DNA of 47,333 bases from an uncultured Bacteroidales bacterium (lineage in GTDB: Bacteria > Bacteroidota > Bacteroidia > Bacteroidales > Paludibacteraceae): positions 1 through 47,333 of the forward strand of contig ONMU01000017.1 in assembly GCA_900319035.1 (NCBI GenBank), written 5' to 3'. Both the position numbers and the translations under genes were made by a program. Of the stretch, positions 1 through 8,289 are shown in pieces (within the stretch, counting starts at the first letter, position 1; each line of letters begins with the position of its first letter). The notes beneath the pieces are model-generated. The model worked only from the letters and a program-made list of their open reading frames with translations. It ran no database searches and was not told where the DNA came from.

Positions 1-2
1 CG

Positions 3-1049
3 GCGGTAGCTGCTTCCCGTCATATGGACGTAGCGCAACTCGACGCTTTGGCAGATCGTTTCATGGGCGTGCAGTCCGCAAAAGCGAACCTCGAAGCCGG
101 TCTCGTGGACACCATCGTCTATTGTCAGGATATAGACTCGCTGCTGCGTGTCTTTGCCGGAACCAAAGACTACCACATGCTGACTACTCCTAAACTGGCT
201 CAGGTAGAGCGTCCGAAATCCAAAGCCAAAGAGAAAGTGGCAGTCCTCTACCTCGAAGGTGAGATCACCGATGATTCCGGTGACGGTATCGTGGGTAAGA
301 AAGTGATCAAGACCATCAAGAAGATCGGCAAGGACGCAGATATCAAAGCCTTGGTTCTTCGTGTTAACAGCCCGGGTGGTTCAGCGGATGCCAGCGAGCA
401 GATCTGGCACGCTATCCAGAATATCAAAGCTAAAAATATCCCGGTAGTTGTCTCAATGGGTGACTACGCCGCTTCCGGTGGATACTATATCTCCTGCGGC
501 GCAGATTATATCTATGCTGAACCGACTACCCTCACCGGCTCAATCGGTATCTTCGGTACCATTCCTTCGGTGGCTAAACTGCGCAATAAGATAGGTCTCG
601 ACATCGACGGTGTTTCTACCAACAAACACTCGGCGATGGAGGGCAACATGCTCTACAACGGTCTCAATGACTCCGAGCGCGCCCTCATGCAGGAGATGAT
701 CGAGCGCGGCTATGACCTCTTTACCAGCCGTTGTGCAGAGGGTCGTCACGTAGAGCAGAGCTACATCAAGTCGATCGGCGAAGGACGTGTTTGGCTTGGT
801 GCCAAGGGTAAGGAGATCGGTATCGTGGACGAACTTGGTAACATCGACGATGCTATCAATAAAGCAGTTGAGTTGGCAGGCTTGGATTCGTACCAACTGA
901 CGTATTATCCGGCTAAGAAAGATCCGTATGAGGAACTGCTCAAACTGCTCGATAACACGACCGAAGAGGAGCGTCTGATCATGAAAGTGCGTGAGTTTGC
1001 ATCCAAACCTCGTATCATGGCGCTCATGCCCGAAGTAGAGATCAAATAA
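3..1049 (+). CDS. sppA: Signal peptide peptidase SppA, C-terminal part (5' end outside window)
   Basis: This is an S49-family serine protease of the inner membrane that degrades cleaved signal peptides. The reading frame is open to the left edge of the window, so the ATG at 24 is probably internal. Bacteroidota SppA is normally close to 600 residues and only about 350 are visible. The core shows LRVNSPGGSADASEQIW followed by GDYAASGGYYIS, where the Ser in AASGG (residue 151 counted from the ATG at 24) is the expected nucleophile. The catalytic Lys of long SppA proteins lies in the N-terminal half, which is not visible. lpxK follows on the same strand after a short repeat-filled spacer. Confidence 0.93.
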   Translation, partial: AVAASRHMDVAQLDALADRFMGVQSAKANLEAGLVDTIVYCQDIDSLLRVFAGTKDYHMLTTPKLAQVERPKSKAKEKVAVLYLEGEITDDSGDGIVGKKVIKTIKKIGKDADIKALVLRVNSPGGSADASEQIWHAIQNIKAKNIPVVVSMGDYAASGGYYISCGADYIYAEPTTLTGSIGIFGTIPSVAKLRNKIGLDIDGVSTNKHSAMEGNMLYNGLNDSERALMQEMIERGYDLFTSRCAEGRHVEQSYIKSIGEGRVWLGAKGKEIGIVDELGNIDDAINKAVELAGLDSYQLTYYPAKKDPYEELLKLLDNTTEEERLIMKVREFASKPRIMALMPEVEIK

Positions 1050-1050
1050 A

Positions 1051-1114
1051 TCTGAACTCTGAATTCTGAACTCTGAACTCTAAATTCTGAATTCTGAACT
1101 CTAATCTATATTCT
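1051..1114. repeat. Short tandem tract, unit about CTGAA(C/T)T
   Basis: The spacer between sppA and lpxK is almost entirely made of near-repeats of CTGAACT and CTGAATT. The same motif family reappears in frame inside the DUF5686 gene near 20.45 kb. No hairpin or promoter is evident in it. Confidence 0.8.
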
Positions 1115-1115
1115 G

Positions 1116-2132
1116 ATGTTGAAGCAGATTCTTACAGTTCCGTTAAGTGGCTTGTACGCCTTGGGCGTAGCGATACGGCATTTCCTGTACGACAAGCATC
1201 TGTTCTTGTCGCATTCGGTGACGGTTCCCACCATCTGTGTGGGCAACCTCGCCGTGGGAGGAACCGGCAAGACGCCTATGGTGGAGTACCTGTTACGCCT
1301 GCTTTTGGAGAACGGCTATCATCCTGCTGTTCTTTCCAGAGGCTATAAACGCAAGACACACGGATTTGTATTGGCGGACGCCAACGCTTCTGCGGCTACC
1401 ATAGGGGACGAGGCGATGCAACTGCATCGTAAGTTCCCCGAGGTGCCCATGGCGGTCTGCGAACACCGCGTAAGAGGCGTCAAGCAGCTCCAACGGCAGT
1501 TGAAGACGCTGGACGTAGTAGTGCTCGACGACGCGATGCAGCATCGCTCCATCCGCTGCGGCTACACCGTTCTTCTCACCCCTTATGACCGTCTCTATAT
1601 AGATGACCATATGTTGCCGTGGGGCAGGTTGCGTGACCTGCCCTCAAGAGCACTCAAAGCAGATGCTATCGTCGTCACCAAGTGCCCTGATACCATCCGG
1701 CCTATTGACATGAGGGTGGTCGATAACCGCCTTCATCTGCCCTCCTATCAGCATCTCCATTTTGCAGGTATCGAGTATGCGCCCATAGAGCAGGAGGGTA
1801 CGCCTCTCGTACTCTGCGGTATAGCGCAACCCCAATATCTCTTGGAGCACGTGCAGACCCTCTATCCTCAGGCGCAACTCATGGCGTTCCCCGATCATCA
1901 TGTCTTCTCCAAAAAAGAGATAGAGGAGATCATCCAGCGCGCAAAACCCTTTGATTTTGTGCTTACTACCGAGAAAGATATGCAGCGCCTCCAAACAACG
2001 GATTTGGAAGCCCGTCTGCTCGAACAGGGCAAAAAACTCATCGCCCTGCCTATACGTATGTGTTTCTGTTCGCCAAAAGAGGCGTTTGACCGGCATATAC
2101 TGAACTACGTACACGAAAATTGTCGCAAATAA
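1116..2132 (+). CDS. lpxK: Tetraacyldisaccharide 4'-kinase LpxK
   Basis: LpxK phosphorylates the 4' position of the lipid A disaccharide precursor at the inner membrane. The 338-residue length is normal. The N-terminus has the hydrophobic stretch typical of the family, then the P-loop GNLAVGGTGKTP (residues 43-54) and the second nucleotide or metal motif DDAMQHR (138-144). It lies 1 nt before the MsbA-type exporter gene. That pairing makes sense because LpxK finishes a lipid A step and MsbA flips the product, so the two probably share a transcript. No promoter of its own is obvious in the repeat-filled upstream spacer. Confidence 0.95.
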   Translation: MLKQILTVPLSGLYALGVAIRHFLYDKHLFLSHSVTVPTICVGNLAVGGTGKTPMVEYLLRLLLENGYHPAVLSRGYKRKTHGFVLADANASAATIGDEAMQLHRKFPEVPMAVCEHRVRGVKQLQRQLKTLDVVVLDDAMQHRSIRCGYTVLLTPYDRLYIDDHMLPWGRLRDLPSRALKADAIVVTKCPDTIRPIDMRVVDNRLHLPSYQHLHFAGIEYAPIEQEGTPLVLCGIAQPQYLLEHVQTLYPQAQLMAFPDHHVFSKKEIEEIIQRAKPFDFVLTTEKDMQRLQTTDLEARLLEQGKKLIALPIRMCFCSPKEAFDRHILNYVHENCRK

Positions 2133-2133
2133 T

Positions 2134-3990
2134 ATGAATTTCTTTCATTTGATAAAACGGTTTGTACCTCCGTATAAGACCCAGATGGCGTTGAACATCC
2201 TCTTCAACCTGCTGTCCACGATCTTGTCCCTTTTCTCGTTCGCTGCCATCATTCCGGTCCTGCGAATCCTCTTTGGACTGAGTACCGAGGAGGCGACACG
2301 CGTCAGCATGTCCTCCGTACACGGCTTGCAGGAGATGATTGCGGCGCTGCGAACGAACATGTACTGCCTGCTCAACGAGCAGATAGCCTTGCACGGCGCG
2401 GGGTACGTGCTGTTTCTCTTAGGCGTCTTCCTCGTCATCATGACGGGTGCCAAGTGTCTCACAGCGTGGTTAGCGAACTACTACATGGTGCCTATCCGAA
2501 CCGGTGTGCTCCGTGATCTGCGTCAGCAGTTGTACGAAAAAGTGCTCTCCCTGCCCATGGGTTATTTCACCGAGGCACGACGCGGAGATGTCATCTCTCG
2601 TATGACGAATGATGTGGGCGAGGTGGAAGCCTCGATCATGTCCGCTTTGGACATCCTCTTCAAGGATCCGGTGATGATCCTCGTCTATCTCTTCACCCTG
2701 CTGGTGATCTCTTGGCAGCTGACGATCTTCGTGCTGCTGTTGATGCCCATAGCGGTCTTCTTCATCGGACGTATAGGTCGAAGCCTCAAGAAAGCCTCTA
2801 CCCGCGGTCAGGAGCAGAACGCTGAGATCCTCTCCTCCATTGACGAGACCCTCTTGGGTTTGCGCGTAGTGAAGGGATTCAATGCGCAGCATAAGCTCCG
2901 CACGCGTTTCACAGCGCTCATCAATGCCACACGTGCTACCTTCAACCGCATCAACCGCCGTTATTACTTGGCGCATCCGCTCTCCGAGTTCCTCGGAACA
3001 GCGCTGATCGCTATCATCCTCTGGTTCGGTGGACTGCTCATCCTCAGCGATCATGCTACAATTGATGCGGCGACGTTTATCTATTACCTCGTCATCTTCT
3101 ATTCCATCATCAACCCTGCCAAAGACCTCAGTAAAGCGTCTTACGGCATCCGCCGAGGTGTTGCTTCCTTGGAGCGTATTGACGCGATCCTCACGACGGA
3201 GTCGAATATAGTGGATCCGAAGAACCCCAAACCGGTTGTCTTCAATGATGCCATCACTTTCAACCATGTGCATTTCTCTTATCAGGCGGATCGCGAAGTG
3301 CTGACGGATATCTGTCTGGAGGTGCCCAAAGGCAAGACCGTGGCGTTGGTCGGACAGTCGGGTAGCGGTAAGACGACCATGACCGATCTCGTGCCTCGTT
3401 TCTACGACCCCGATCAAGGAACCATCACCATCGATGGCACCGACATCCGTGACCATCGAACATACGACCTGCGTGCCCTGATGGGTATCGTCTGCCAAGA
3501 ACCGATCCTCTTCAACGACACCGTCTATAACAACATCACTTTCGGTGTGGACACCTCGCTCCCTGCGCCTAACGGCATGACTTGGCAGCAGGCAGTAGAG
3601 CAGGCTGCGAAGATCGCCAATGCCCATCAGTTCATCTCCGACATGCCGGAAGGCTACGAGACCGTCATCGGTGACCGTGGAAGCCGTCTCTCTGGAGGTC
3701 AACGGCAGCGTCTCTCGATCGCACGAGCGATCCTCAAGAACCCGCCTATCCTCATTCTTGACGAGGCTACTTCGGCGCTCGACTCCGAGTCCGAACGACT
3801 CGTACAAGAGGCGTTGGAGCACCTGATGAAAGAGCGTACAACGCTCGTCGTAGCGCACCGTCTCTCAACGATCAAACATGCCGATCTCATCTGTGTCATG
3901 CATGAGGGACGCATCGTCGAGCGCGGTACCCACGATGATCTCTACGCCCTCGGTGGCTACTACACCAAACTCGTCGATATGCAACAATAA
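2134..3990 (+). CDS. MsbA-type ABC exporter (fused membrane and ATPase domains)
   Basis: This 618-residue half-transporter has an N-terminal six-helix exporter domain (about residues 1-330) and a C-terminal nucleotide-binding domain. The ATPase shows Walker A GQSGSGKTT near residue 407, signature LSGGQRQR near 519, Walker B LILDEATSALD near 540 and the switch His in VVAHRLSTI. The family exports lipids or drugs. Its position directly after lpxK suggests lipid A flipping, as for MsbA, but this substrate is inferred from context because the sequence itself does not separate MsbA from other type IV exporters. The N-terminal region has an insertion around residues 50-80 common in Bacteroidota homologues. 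Confidence 0.9.
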   Translation: MNFFHLIKRFVPPYKTQMALNILFNLLSTILSLFSFAAIIPVLRILFGLSTEEATRVSMSSVHGLQEMIAALRTNMYCLLNEQIALHGAGYVLFLLGVFLVIMTGAKCLTAWLANYYMVPIRTGVLRDLRQQLYEKVLSLPMGYFTEARRGDVISRMTNDVGEVEASIMSALDILFKDPVMILVYLFTLLVISWQLTIFVLLLMPIAVFFIGRIGRSLKKASTRGQEQNAEILSSIDETLLGLRVVKGFNAQHKLRTRFTALINATRATFNRINRRYYLAHPLSEFLGTALIAIILWFGGLLILSDHATIDAATFIYYLVIFYSIINPAKDLSKASYGIRRGVASLERIDAILTTESNIVDPKNPKPVVFNDAITFNHVHFSYQADREVLTDICLEVPKGKTVALVGQSGSGKTTMTDLVPRFYDPDQGTITIDGTDIRDHRTYDLRALMGIVCQEPILFNDTVYNNITFGVDTSLPAPNGMTWQQAVEQAAKIANAHQFISDMPEGYETVIGDRGSRLSGGQRQRLSIARAILKNPPILILDEATSALDSESERLVQEALEHLMKERTTLVVAHRLSTIKHADLICVMHEGRIVERGTHDDLYALGGYYTKLVDMQQ

Positions 3991-4023
3991 TTTTTATTTT
4001 TTAATTTTGAATTTTTAATTGTC
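3988..4023. repeat. AT-rich tract between exporter gene and mnmA
   Basis: The short spacer reads as near-repeats of TTTTTAATTTT and GAATTTTTAATT directly in front of the mnmA start codon. It belongs to the same class of spacer tracts seen elsewhere in the window. No promoter box is visible in it. Confidence 0.55.
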
Positions 4024-5112
4024 ATGAAGGTTTTGCTGGGCATGTCCGGTGGCATTGACTCCACCGTCAGCGCTATGCTTCTCTTGGAGCAGGGCTACGA
4101 GGTTGTGGGAGTCACTTTCCGCACCTTTGACAGCATCAAGGAGTCCTGTCTCGCCAAAGAGAAAGGCTGCTGCTCTATCGAGTCCATCATGGAAGCGAAG
4201 CATAACGCCGAGAAGATGGGATTTGAGCATCATATAGTCGATTTTCGGGATACCTTCAAGCGCTGCGTCATCCGGAACTTCATCGACGAATACATGTCCG
4301 GTCGTACGCCGAACCCCTGTGTCCTGTGCAACAGTCATATCAAATGGGGCGAACTCATGCGCGTTGCCGATGAGTACGGATGCGATTATATCGCTACCGG
4401 GCACTATGCGCAGATACGCGAACAAGACGGACATGTCTTTCTCGCCTCTGCTGTTGATACCAAGAAAGATCAGACCTATTTCCTCTGGATGCTGACCGAG
4501 GAGCAGCTCCGCCGAACGATTTTCCCTCTTGGCGGACTTACCAAAGACGAGGTGCGCGAGATAGCCCGTAAGCATGGTTATGAGAAACTGGCTCAAAAAC
4601 GGGAGAGTCAGGAGATCTGTTTCGTCACCGACAATGACTACCGTGCCTTCCTGCGCGCGAACGTGCCCGATTATAAGGAACGCGTACACGCGGGCGAGTA
4701 CATCGATGCAGAGGGACATGTTCTCGGCAAACACGAAGGATTTGTCAACTATACCATCGGTCAGCGCAAAGGCTTAGGCATCGCCCTCGGTCATCCGGCA
4801 TACGTCACCCATATTGACGCTGAGAAGAACCAAGTGACCCTTGGCTCGAACGACGATCTCTACGCTACGGAACTGAGGTTCCGACCCTCTGTATTACGTA
4901 ATTACGTAATTACGGAATCACGACTCACCGCCAAAGTCCGTTACCGTAGTGCTTCGGTCGAAGTAACTCAAATAAAAACCCTCCCTAAAAGGGAGGGCTT
5001 AGATGGGATCTGTACGCTGTACTTCGCGTCACCCGTTTGGGGAATCACCCCCGGACAGTCCGTTGTCATCTATCAAAACGACCTCGTCGTCGGCGGAGGA
5101 ATCATTCTCTAA
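4024..5112 (+). CDS. mnmA: tRNA-specific 2-thiouridylase MnmA
   Basis: MnmA activates tRNA with ATP and inserts sulfur at C2 of wobble U34. The PP-loop GMSGGIDST is at residues 6-14. The two catalytic cysteines of the family are present, C99 in NPCVLC and C199 in QEICFV. The C-terminal beta-barrel contains two unusual stretches: RNYVITES near residues 292-299, encoded by tandem GTAATTAC-like DNA, and TQIKTLPKREGLDG near 314-327, encoded by DNA that contains a CCCTCCC/GGGAGGG hairpin. Both look like spacer-type repeat DNA absorbed in frame, because the flanking sequence is family-like. It is probably functional, since the catalytic core is intact. Confidence 0.95.
   Translation: MKVLLGMSGGIDSTVSAMLLLEQGYEVVGVTFRTFDSIKESCLAKEKGCCSIESIMEAKHNAEKMGFEHHIVDFRDTFKRCVIRNFIDEYMSGRTPNPCVLCNSHIKWGELMRVADEYGCDYIATGHYAQIREQDGHVFLASAVDTKKDQTYFLWMLTEEQLRRTIFPLGGLTKDEVREIARKHGYEKLAQKRESQEICFVTDNDYRAFLRANVPDYKERVHAGEYIDAEGHVLGKHEGFVNYTIGQRKGLGIALGHPAYVTHIDAEKNQVTLGSNDDLYATELRFRPSVLRNYVITESRLTAKVRYRSASVEVTQIKTLPKREGLDGICTLYFASPVWGITPGQSVVIYQNDLVVGGGIIL
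4896..5002 (+). repeat. In-frame repeat DNA and hairpin inside mnmA
   Basis: Two pieces of non-family-like DNA occur here in the open frame. The first is a tandem GTAATTAC-type tract at 4896-4922. The second, at 4967-5002, is A-rich DNA followed by a perfect CCCTCCC (4979-4985) and GGGAGGG (4991-4997) stem with loop TAAAA. Similar tracts (ATTACGTAAT-like) appear in the spacer at 22.25 kb. Confidence 0.7.
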
Positions 5113-5236
5113 AGGACGATTTACGATTTACCATGTACGATTTATGTACGATTTAATTAAGGACGATCTTCCTTCGTACTTTTTATTCCTTCGTAAATCC
5201 TTCGTACATCGTACATTTGTCCTTCGTACATTGAGC
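5113..5236. repeat. Convergent-gene spacer of TTTACGATTTA-like repeats
   Basis: Between mnmA (+) and the rubrerythrin gene (-) the spacer holds TACGATTTA-type units on the left. On the right are partly complementary ATCCTTCGTAC-type units, giving a loose inverted arrangement. It may act as a bidirectional terminator, but there is no compact GC-rich stem. Close relatives of the left unit fill the spacers near 29.1 and 31.96 kb. Confidence 0.65.
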
Positions 5237-5237
5237 G

Positions 5238-5786
5238 TTATTTCCCAAAATAACGCTTGTACAGTCCTTCGAATCCTTTGCCGTGACGAGCTTCGTCGCG
5301 AGCCATCTCGTGAACGGTGTCGTGGATAGGATCGAGGTTCAGCTCTTTCGCACGCTTAGCGATATTCAGCTTGTCTTCGCAAGCTCCTGCCTCTGCCAAC
5401 ATACGTTTCTCGAGGTTCGTCTTGGTGTCCCATACGCACTCACCGAGCAACTCTGCGAACTTAGCGCAGTGCTCTGCCTCTTCGTATGCGTACTGACGGA
5501 AGGCAGCTGCGATCTCGGGATAACCCTCGCGGTCTGCTTGACGAGCCATCGCAAGGTATTGTCCTACTTCGGTTGCCTCGCCCATGAAGTGTGCGCGAAG
5601 ACCGTCATGGATAATCGGATCTTTCTCGTCTTTTGCTACGCCTAAGATGTGCTCGCAAGCGAAAGTCAGCTTGTCATCTGATGCTACTTTCCATTCAACG
5701 ATTTGTTTGCACTGCGGACATCTCTCCGGAGCCTCTGCGCCCTCGTGTACATAACCACAGATCGGGCAGATAAATTTCTTTGTCAT
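5238..5786 (-). CDS. Rubrerythrin with N-terminal rubredoxin domain
   Basis: This non-haem iron peroxidase protects anaerobes from peroxide. The domain order is reversed relative to classical rubrerythrin. A rubredoxin-like knuckle comes first (C7, C10, C23, C26 in CPIC and CPQC), followed by a four-helix ferritin-like domain. Candidate di-iron ligands are E70, E103 with H106 (EEAEH), E160, and E165 with H168 (DEARH). The 182-residue length fits the reverse-rubrerythrin class. It is transcribed alone, convergent with mnmA, with an AT-rich 300 nt upstream region. It is one of the few clear clues that the host is an anaerobe. Confidence 0.93.
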   Translation of the reverse strand: MTKKFICPICGYVHEGAEAPERCPQCKQIVEWKVASDDKLTFACEHILGVAKDEKDPIIHDGLRAHFMGEATEVGQYLAMARQADREGYPEIAAAFRQYAYEEAEHCAKFAELLGECVWDTKTNLEKRMLAEAGACEDKLNIAKRAKELNLDPIHDTVHEMARDEARHGKGFEGLYKRYFGK

Positions 5787-6094
5787 GATTGTGTTGTTTT
5801 TAAAAGGTTAATAAAAGAGGTTTTCTATATTATCATAGTGTACTATGTTTATTTCATTTTGTGCTTTTTACTCGTAGAGTACGGAGTTTAGTGATAATAA
5901 ATGGGCTTTCGTTTATACTGCGAATTTTTTTATGTTTATTGCTTTTGGAGGCTTTGACTCGTCAGAGTTGCGGAGTTTGGTGTTAAAAACTATCCGAAAG
6001 CTTGCTTGCGAGGAGTTTTTAGCAGCAAAGTACGTATAGCGCGAAGCGCAAAAGCCTACAAAAGTGTTTTATATGTTTTTTTCTTAAAATTAAG
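5787..6094. other. Intergenic region with a duplicated 25 bp motif and a hairpin
   Basis: No convincing gene lies here. A motif close to ACTCGTAGAGTACGGAGTTT at about 5869-5890 recurs as a diverged copy at about 5956-5980. A stem with arms AAAAACT and AGTTTTT lies at about 5988-6020, and a small GCGC-GAA-GCGC hairpin at about 6038-6050. The left part must carry the rubrerythrin promoter on the minus strand. The right part is the 3' flank of the secreted-protein gene and may hold its terminator. Confidence 0.5.
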
Positions 6095-7093
6095 TCACAG
6101 TTTTTCTCCTGTTAACGTAAAGTGCTTGCCTTCTTTCTCGATGAGCACCACACCGTTTCGCAGGATCTTATGACTTGCCTCATTGTTTTTGCTTTCCTCT
6201 ACGCGCTCCACACCTTGTTCCATCTCTTCATCTTCGAGATACACATGCCCCTCAAAACTGAAGTTATAGGTGTTGCCATTATCGCAGGTGATATAGCCGG
6301 AGATACTGTAGTCGCCTTCTTTACCCTCCACGGGGTTAATGACCATCATGCCTTCTACTGCCGAGGTGTAGTCCTCATAGTTCTCTCCAAACTGATAGAA
6401 CGAGTATTCGGTCATCGTACCGTCGTCCGTGGAGTACATTCCCTCAAAACGGTCTTTCTCTGCCGTGTAGATATCCAAACCGACATATAGTTCTTCCTGC
6501 GCTGAATCCCAAAGATAGAGATAGTAGTTGTACGGACGGGACGCTATATGATAGGTCGAGTCATAGGCCACATTGGACGTGTTGTATGTAAAGAAGAACA
6601 CCTCTCCCTCAGCCGGAGGAGTAACGCCGCCGATGGTGTCGGTCGGGTTCTCGTCAAAATAAACGACCGCATTGAAGCACCGTAGCTGTTTGGCACAGGT
6701 GATACTTACGCTGTTGGCGTCAATATCGGTGATAACAATGACCGGATCGGCTGCCTGATCATCCACTTCGGGCGAGAGATAACTGATCGTACCGTTATTG
6801 GTACTCGCGGAGAAGAATTTCTTCACAAACCCGTTGATTACCAGACCCTTGATCGGACTCTCGGCAGTGAACGTGATCGTCTCGTTCGCGTGACATCCGA
6901 AATAATCCACCTTGCTGGTATTCCATTCCGCCGTAGCCGGATAGATAGCACCCTTGGTGCAACTGACCGTGATACCGTCTTGCTCAAACGAATAACTCGT
7001 TCCCGAAACAGTCTCTGCCGGAGGAAGTATAGTTACTTGTGCCTGCATTCCTGCCGCCCACAAGATCATCAAAACTGTAAACAATTGTTTCAT
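6095..7093 (-). CDS. Secreted protein with C-terminal K-I-L-R-N-G tail motif, function unknown
   Basis: The likely start is the ATG giving MKQLFTVLMILWAAGMQAQ, a clear signal peptide with an AQA-Q cleavage site; the longer open frame upstream runs across the promoter. The mature protein of about 310 residues is beta-rich with many acidic residues, and no enzyme motif was recognised. The end, KILRNGVVLIEKEGKHFTL plus TGEKL, closely resembles the end of the 2,176-residue protein encoded at 11659-18189. This suggests a shared C-terminal surface-anchoring or sorting signal, possibly of the type IX secretion kind, which is an inference. A promoter box lies at 7120-7127 on the same strand. Confidence 0.8.
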   Translation of the reverse strand: MKQLFTVLMILWAAGMQAQVTILPPAETVSGTSYSFEQDGITVSCTKGAIYPATAEWNTSKVDYFGCHANETITFTAESPIKGLVINGFVKKFFSASTNNGTISYLSPEVDDQAADPVIVITDIDANSVSITCAKQLRCFNAVVYFDENPTDTIGGVTPPAEGEVFFFTYNTSNVAYDSTYHIASRPYNYYLYLWDSAQEELYVGLDIYTAEKDRFEGMYSTDDGTMTEYSFYQFGENYEDYTSAVEGMMVINPVEGKEGDYSISGYITCDNGNTYNFSFEGHVYLEDEEMEQGVERVEESKNNEASHKILRNGVVLIEKEGKHFTLTGEKL

Positions 7094-7119
7094 ATAAACT
7101 CTCTTTACAAATTCTGCTG

Positions 7120-7127
7120 CAAAGGTA
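7120..7127 (-). promoter_or_regulatory. Bacteroidota -7 box (TACCTTTG)
   Basis: Read on the minus strand this is TACCTTTG followed by CAGC, about 27 nt upstream of the secreted-protein start at 7093. It matches the TAnnTTTG consensus of the Bacteroidota primary sigma factor. Confidence 0.7.
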
Positions 7128-7142
7128 CAACAAAAATTGCAC

Positions 7143-7385
7143 ATATGCAAATAAAAAAGGATTTTTTTTGAGAATAATAGCGATTTATCGCAATTATGAG
7201 AGTAGCAGGGTGCCTAAGGGGAGCTTGTTCACCAATAGGCATCATGTTCCGCTCATAAGCAAGGACGATAGTCCAGATTCTCAAAAAAATCCTTTTATTT
7301 GCATACGTCCGGCAGGACGCGACCGTACGTTCGGAGGGGTACCCGCCCTAAATTTATTTAGGGAAGGGGCGTGCCGAAATACGAC
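7143..7385 (+). repeat. Structured palindromic repeat element, copy A
   Basis: Long arms (7147-7175 and 7277-7302) pair almost perfectly around a loop that contains ACCAATAGGC. After the right arm come a hairpin CGTCC-GGCA-GGACG (7306-7319), then TTCGG, a CCCTAAAT/ATTTAGGG stem (7346-7363) and CCGAA, which can close over it. A second element with the same order lies at 46421-46656 on the same strand. The element has no convincing ORF. It could be a mobile repeat, a structured RNA, or both. Confidence 0.75.
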
Positions 7386-7390
7386 AAAAA

Positions 7391-7420
7391 TTGCATACGT
7401 CCGGCAGGACGCGACCGTAC
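7391..7420 (+). repeat. Second copy of the CGTCC-GGCA-GGACG module
   Basis: The stretch TTGCATACGTCCGGCAGGAC and the following GCGACCGTAC repeat the DNA at about 7300-7328 exactly or nearly so. It lies 90 nt downstream and lacks the rest of the element, so it looks like a partial duplication of the hairpin module of copy A. Confidence 0.75.
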
Positions 7421-7447
7421 CCTCTAATAGGACACCCCTTCTCTTAT

Positions 7448-7540
7448 GTGTAAAAATTGACACATTATGTATATTTTTCGCATCCGCGCCCCCTCGCGCT
7501 TGCGTATATGAAAAACTTTTTGTATCTTTGCACCCGAAAT
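7448..7540 (+). promoter_or_regulatory. Promoter P1 of the toxin-antitoxin array
   Basis: The core is TTG at 7500-7502, 20 nt of spacer, then TATCTTTG at 7523-7530, which fits the Bacteroidota consensus well. Transcription would begin a few nt later, about 15 nt before the mntA-like start. A near-identical 40 bp core with a related upstream GTGTAAAAATTGAC motif recurs at 9061-9150. Confidence 0.8.
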
Positions 7541-7551
7541 ATACAAGTACG

Positions 7552-7845
7552 ATGAAGACGACTGCGGAATACATAGAAACCTTGAGGCAGCACGCACCGA
7601 TCCTGCGTGAGCGGTTTGGTATAACTTCTATGCAGCTTTTCGGCTCTGTCGCTCGTGGCGAGCACAAAGAAGATAGCGATGTGGATGTGTTGGTAGAAAT
7701 GCCCCCTAAATTTTACGAGGCGTGTGCCGCAAATGATTATTTGGAGGAGATTACAGGTCGTCATGTAGATATGATCCGTCGTCACAAGAACCTCACGCCA
7801 TTTTTCCTTAAACAAGTAGAAAGAGATGGAGTTAGAATATTCTAG
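7552..7845 (+). CDS. MntA-like minimal nucleotidyltransferase (antitoxin)
   Basis: This 97-residue protein has the minimal nucleotidyltransferase signature GSVARG followed by DSDVDVLVE, the GSx10DxD pattern. In characterised MntA/HepT systems the antitoxin AMPylates the HEPN toxin on the Tyr of RX4HXY. The start was placed at the ATG just after promoter P1, because the open frame upstream crosses the promoter and the repeat element. Its end overlaps the HepT-like gene by 20 nt, giving the standard antitoxin-first operon. It is the first unit of the array. Confidence 0.88.
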   Translation: MKTTAEYIETLRQHAPILRERFGITSMQLFGSVARGEHKEDSDVDVLVEMPPKFYEACAANDYLEEITGRHVDMIRRHKNLTPFFLKQVERDGVRIF

Positions 7846-8230
7846 AGAAATAGAATTGGCGCATGAAACGCTCCAGCAGCTCAAGCAAACAATTGTTCAG
7901 TTGCAGGACTGGAACAAGGATGTTGAGAGCATGCAGGAATTGGAGACCTCGCCATATGGAATGCAGCGTTTGGCAGGTAACTTTATGCTTATTCAGGTAA
8001 TAGGAGAAAGCGTGAAGAAGATAGACAATTATACTAATGGTTCCTTGTGGCAGTATCGTCCGGAGATACCATGGAAGAAAGTGATAGCAATGCGAAATCG
8101 AATATCTCATGGTTATCATGATTTAGATATTGAGTACATGGATGATATTATCAAGAATGATCTTGCCCCATTGTTAGAGGCGGTAGAATATCTTCTCAAA
8201 ATTACTGATGAATTGTATCTGACTGTTTGA
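7826..8230 (+). CDS. HepT-like HEPN toxin (DUF86)
   Basis: This 134-residue all-helical HEPN RNase-type protein contains RNRISHGYHD near residues 91-100, the RX4HXY motif of HepT toxins with both the catalytic His and the AMPylatable Tyr. It overlaps the upstream nucleotidyltransferase, its expected antitoxin. The family typically cleaves tRNA or mRNA and serves in stress or phage defence; the target here is unknown. A leader repeat begins directly at the stop codon and leads into the next module. Confidence 0.88.
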   Translation: MELEYSREIELAHETLQQLKQTIVQLQDWNKDVESMQELETSPYGMQRLAGNFMLIQVIGESVKKIDNYTNGSLWQYRPEIPWKKVIAMRNRISHGYHDLDIEYMDDIIKNDLAPLLEAVEYLLKITDELYLTV

Positions 8231-8289
8231 AAAATTATAAATAATAAAACCATTTTTTTTCTGTTTTTCTAAAAAAATAAATGTTTATG
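8231..8289 (+). repeat. Leader repeat copy 1
   Basis: This spacer matches the array leader: AATAATAAAACCATTTTT, a T-rich run, an A-rich run and ATGTTTATG at the start of the next gene. It is one of the more diverged copies and begins right after the hepT-like stop. Confidence 0.7.

Noticed and set aside
2470-3858. A long minus-strand open frame opposite the ABC exporter gene
   Set aside because: It is a shadow of the coding strand: no promoter, no domain, and His/Arg/Asp-rich composition from antisense codons.
7168-7551. Open frame extending the MntA-like gene upstream to 225 codons
   Set aside because: The extension crosses the structured repeat and promoter P1, so the true start is the ATG at 7552.
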